This document shows positions 61,600 to 64,000 of a stretch of DNA of 64,000 nucleotides, in pieces. Source of the DNA: Gammaproteobacteria bacterium. GTDB taxonomy: Bacteria > Pseudomonadota > Gammaproteobacteria > SZUA-229. The notes below the pieces were generated by a model. That model worked only from the letters and a program-made list of their open reading frames with translations, had not been told where the DNA came from and did not search any database. The stretch covers positions 1 to 64,000 of the forward strand of contig WFMW01000061.1 in assembly GCA_015488885.1 (NCBI GenBank), in the 5' to 3' direction. The first letter of the stretch is position 1, and every line of letters begins with the position of its first letter. Both the position numbers and the translations under genes were made by a program.

Positions 61600-63735
61600 G
61601 TGACTACCCCCGAAAATACAACTATATCAAACCCCGACACGATACCAACATCTGCTACATACCACACCAGTGACGATATGATGCTTACCATCCTGTCGGA
61701 TAATTTTCGCAATGAGCAATTTGAGCAGAATCTGGCCTATTTTCAACAATACCAGCCAGCACTGTTCGACATTATCAACAAGCACCAGTGCAAAGAATAT
61801 CAACTCTGCATAACTGCGGACGGTAATCCAAATATTCTGCACCTGGCCAGTAAAACACTGGTCTATAGTACAACAGGCATGGATGAAATAATCTCATCCA
61901 TCCAGCATGGTATTGATAACCTTTCCTGTAATACTTACCTTAGCCCTGGTTTTATTGGGGGTGCGCCGGAAGAATGGCTAATTGATAACCCGATACAGGC
62001 CAAAATGCTTGATACGCTCTACGACACTGGCATCTTTAAGCAGATGCAACTAACATTACAACAGCTGACACCATTAGAGAACTACGCCACTGACTACCTG
62101 CCCATGATCCGGGTTTATGGGATTGGCCTGGGTTATCATCTAACTGAACTGATAAGGCAGAAAAAAATCAGCTACATGCTGATCTATGAACCACACTTTG
62201 ACTTATTCTATAACTCACTGTTTACCACTCCCTGGAACCTGATCTTCAGGTATTTTGCATCCAGTAACAAAGGCATTAATCTGGCACTGGCAACCAGTCC
62301 CGAGCAGGCAATTGCCAGTCACCAGATATTTATGGAAAGCAGGCTGACGCCAGTAAGTAGTTTGTTCTATCGCTTCAATTATTTTGCTAACTCAGCTGCG
62401 ATTAATGAAAAAATCCAGCAGGAATCACAGGCAGACAATGTACAACGCCAACAACTCGATGCCGGCTGGTATGAAGACCAGCGAGTCGGGCTGTTTTATG
62501 CGGCCAGAAATATCAGGAATAACAATAAATTTTATAATGGTAAGAAAATCAAACCGTTCTTCAGTGCCTTTGTGGTGGGTAGCGGACCATCTCTCAATGA
62601 GTCAATCACTTATATTAAAGAGCATCAACAGGATGCCATTATTATTGCCTGTGGGTCAGCGATGACACCGCTATTTAAAGCGGGCATTACACCTGACTAT
62701 GTCGTTGTCCAGGAACGCAACTGGCACCTGGCTGAACTTGAACAGAAACACCGTGCAGAGCTGAAAAGGGTTTCCCTGCTAAAACTCAATGTCGTTAGTA
62801 GCCTGATTGATGATTTTTATAAAGAAACACTAATATTTCAGAAACATAATGACCCCGGCTCTGTATTAATGGACTCAAACTATGCCATTACCGGAGAGTT
62901 AAACCCCACCGTAACCAATGCCGGTATTTCAATGGTTGCTGAACTGGGTGCCAGCAGGGTCTACCTGTTTGGTGTCGATTATGGCGTACCTGAAGGTAAT
63001 AGAAAGGCGCATGCAAAAGGCACGATCTATGATGATGTTGAAGACGATATCAATGATACTGCACGTTTCAAACTAACAGGAAACCTGGGAGCAACCATAC
63101 AGAGTGACGAGGTTCTGACCTGGTCTCTGGATACAACTGAAATGAGCCTGAAAAAACATGCCCATATTCAATGGTATAATGTTGGGGAAGGAGCAAAAAT
63201 AAAAGGTGCCATACCAATAACAACCAGTACATTACCCAAAAGATTCTCAAAAGCGATAAATAAGCCAGACCTGCACCAGAAAATTACCGCCTGCTTTGAT
63301 AATAATTACCATACAGAGACTATTATCAAACAGCTAAAAACACACTATATGGCACAGGTTGATGAGTATTGTGATGCACTAATGGGTTTTACCCTGGCGA
63401 CACCCCAGACCAGAGAAGAAATAACCAGCACCCTCAGCTTGATGTATATGGCCACTAATGTCGGACGTAACCGGATGGATTTTTTACCTGCTTCATTACT
63501 CGCTTATGGTTTTAAACAATTTATTACTGACGTTTATATCCAGAATGGTCTGCAAGCTGATGAAATATCGGCCACACAATTTTTTGAGCATGCCAGAAAA
63601 GTACTGGCTGACTTCATTCAATCCATCCAGAAGGATCTGGATAAGCTACTACTGGCTATCGACAATGAAACAGATATTGAATTCTATCCTTCATGCCTTA
63701 AGGCACACACCGCCCTGGCTAACTGCAAATCGTAG
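61600..63735 (+). CDS. Maf-type flagellin glycosyltransferase (DUF115/MptE-like)
   Basis: This 711-residue protein is of the motility accessory factor family, which transfers pseudaminic or legionaminic acid to flagellin before export. The central domain has FFSAFVVGSGPSLNESI, IIACGSAMTPLFKAGITPDY and VTNAGISMVAELGASRVYLF followed by GVDYGV, as in Maf proteins. Flanking parts are helical. The start is GTG at 61600 with a weak ribosome site; an ATG at codon 27 is an alternative. It is divergent from fliC across 183 bases, and its end overlaps the convergent CMP-sugar gene by 52 bases. Confidence 0.88.
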   Translation: MTTPENTTISNPDTIPTSATYHTSDDMMLTILSDNFRNEQFEQNLAYFQQYQPALFDIINKHQCKEYQLCITADGNPNILHLASKTLVYSTTGMDEIISSIQHGIDNLSCNTYLSPGFIGGAPEEWLIDNPIQAKMLDTLYDTGIFKQMQLTLQQLTPLENYATDYLPMIRVYGIGLGYHLTELIRQKKISYMLIYEPHFDLFYNSLFTTPWNLIFRYFASSNKGINLALATSPEQAIASHQIFMESRLTPVSSLFYRFNYFANSAAINEKIQQESQADNVQRQQLDAGWYEDQRVGLFYAARNIRNNNKFYNGKKIKPFFSAFVVGSGPSLNESITYIKEHQQDAIIIACGSAMTPLFKAGITPDYVVVQERNWHLAELEQKHRAELKRVSLLKLNVVSSLIDDFYKETLIFQKHNDPGSVLMDSNYAITGELNPTVTNAGISMVAELGASRVYLFGVDYGVPEGNRKAHAKGTIYDDVEDDINDTARFKLTGNLGATIQSDEVLTWSLDTTEMSLKKHAHIQWYNVGEGAKIKGAIPITTSTLPKRFSKAINKPDLHQKITACFDNNYHTETIIKQLKTHYMAQVDEYCDALMGFTLATPQTREEITSTLSLMYMATNVGRNRMDFLPASLLAYGFKQFITDVYIQNGLQADEISATQFFEHARKVLADFIQSIQKDLDKLLLAIDNETDIEFYPSCLKAHTALANCKS

Positions 63736-64000
63736 CTGGTATCGATATCCAGTGATCTGTCAACCGGCATTTCACAGGCGAGGGTATCAGCGCCAATAAA
63801 ACTTTTTGTTTCAAATAACCGGTCCTTTTCTGCCACATATACAGCTCCATTGATAACATAACAGGGAGGCAGCTCCTGACTACGCAGGGGACGTTCACCA
63901 TCCAGCAAGGGTTCCAGTGTGCCATTCTCAGCCTTATTAAACATCCATGCCGGATGATGTATCGGCTGGCATACGGAAACACAGGCGGGCGCCTGTCTGT
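63684..64000 (-). CDS. CMP-nonulosonate (sialic-acid-like) synthase, partial (N-terminus outside window)
   Basis: About 105 C-terminal residues are visible. They match the acylneuraminate cytidylyltransferase family (NeuA/PseF/LegF): HHPAWMFNKAENGTLEPLLD, then CYVINGAVYVAEKDRLF and MPVDRSLDIDTSYDLQLA. The enzyme makes the CMP-activated nonulosonate donor that a Maf protein uses. Which sugar it activates cannot be told from this fragment. It is convergent with the Maf gene. Confidence 0.85.
   Translation of the reverse strand, partial: RQAPACVSVCQPIHHPAWMFNKAENGTLEPLLDGERPLRSQELPPCYVINGAVYVAEKDRLFETKSFIGADTLACEMPVDRSLDIDTSYDLQLARAVCALRHEG

Noticed and set aside
1-64000. tRNA, rRNA, prophage or insertion sequence
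   Set aside because: No transposase or phage gene and no recognisable tRNA or rRNA sequence was found on either strand by reading.

Overview
The window reads as a chromosomal segment of a gammaproteobacterium with a polar flagellum. The evidence is FlhF/FlhG, a FliA-CheY-CheZ-CheA-ParC-ParP-CheW order as in Pseudomonas and Vibrio, sigma-54 and sigma-28 type flagellar promoters, and a complete pelABCDEFG operon. Nothing in the sequence fixes genus or species. No rRNA, tRNA, CRISPR array, intact insertion sequence or prophage was seen.

Region 1 (1-22232, minus strand) is flagellar and chemotaxis DNA. Transcription starts at the right, from a sigma-54 promoter (22366-22381), and runs fliL-M-N-O-P-Q-R-flhB-flhA-flhF-flhG-fliA-cheY-cheZ-cheA-parC-parP-cheW, mostly with short gaps or overlaps. 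This builds the switch and export apparatus, sets flagellar site and number, makes sigma-28, and forms a pole-anchored signalling array. After a 364-bp gap, a sigma-28 promoter (5127-5153) starts a second cluster: a small membrane protein, a methyl-accepting protein, cheY, a small unknown protein, a second cheA, and a PAS-type receptor cut by the window edge. The second CheA carries a tandem MshEN-like motif pair. cheR, cheB and the stator genes are absent.

Region 2 (22623-35040, plus strand) is the Pel exopolysaccharide operon, divergent from fliL across 390 bp. PelD keeps an RxxD c-di-GMP site. Motility and matrix genes therefore share one control region. Region 3 (35067-45850, minus strand) has an OB-fold periplasmic protein and a DUF4124 protein. 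Next to them is a six-gene membrane complex related to hydrogenase-4 and complex I whose large subunit lacks the Ni-Fe cysteines (an Ehr-type complex). A dynamin-like GTPase follows, with a 13-bp tandem repeat over its stop codon.

Region 4 (46085-57118) is mixed housekeeping and accessory DNA: rpmE, a secreted nuclease, malic enzyme, malate dehydrogenase, a DUF2288 protein with nhaA, small orphan genes, a GNAT acetyltransferase, a TPR/ATP-grasp protein coupled to serC, greB, and a DUF4143 ATPase.

Region 5 (57229-64000) holds late flagellar genes on the minus strand (fliC, fliD, flaG-fliS-fliT). fliC, fliD and flaG each have a clear sigma-28 promoter. A Maf-type flagellin glycosyltransferase (plus strand) and the end of a CMP-nonulosonate synthase gene follow, which suggests a flagellin decorated with a sialic-acid-like sugar. 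Taken together the window holds most of a motile/sessile decision module: flagellum, two chemotaxis pathways, flagellin glycosylation and c-di-GMP-controlled Pel.
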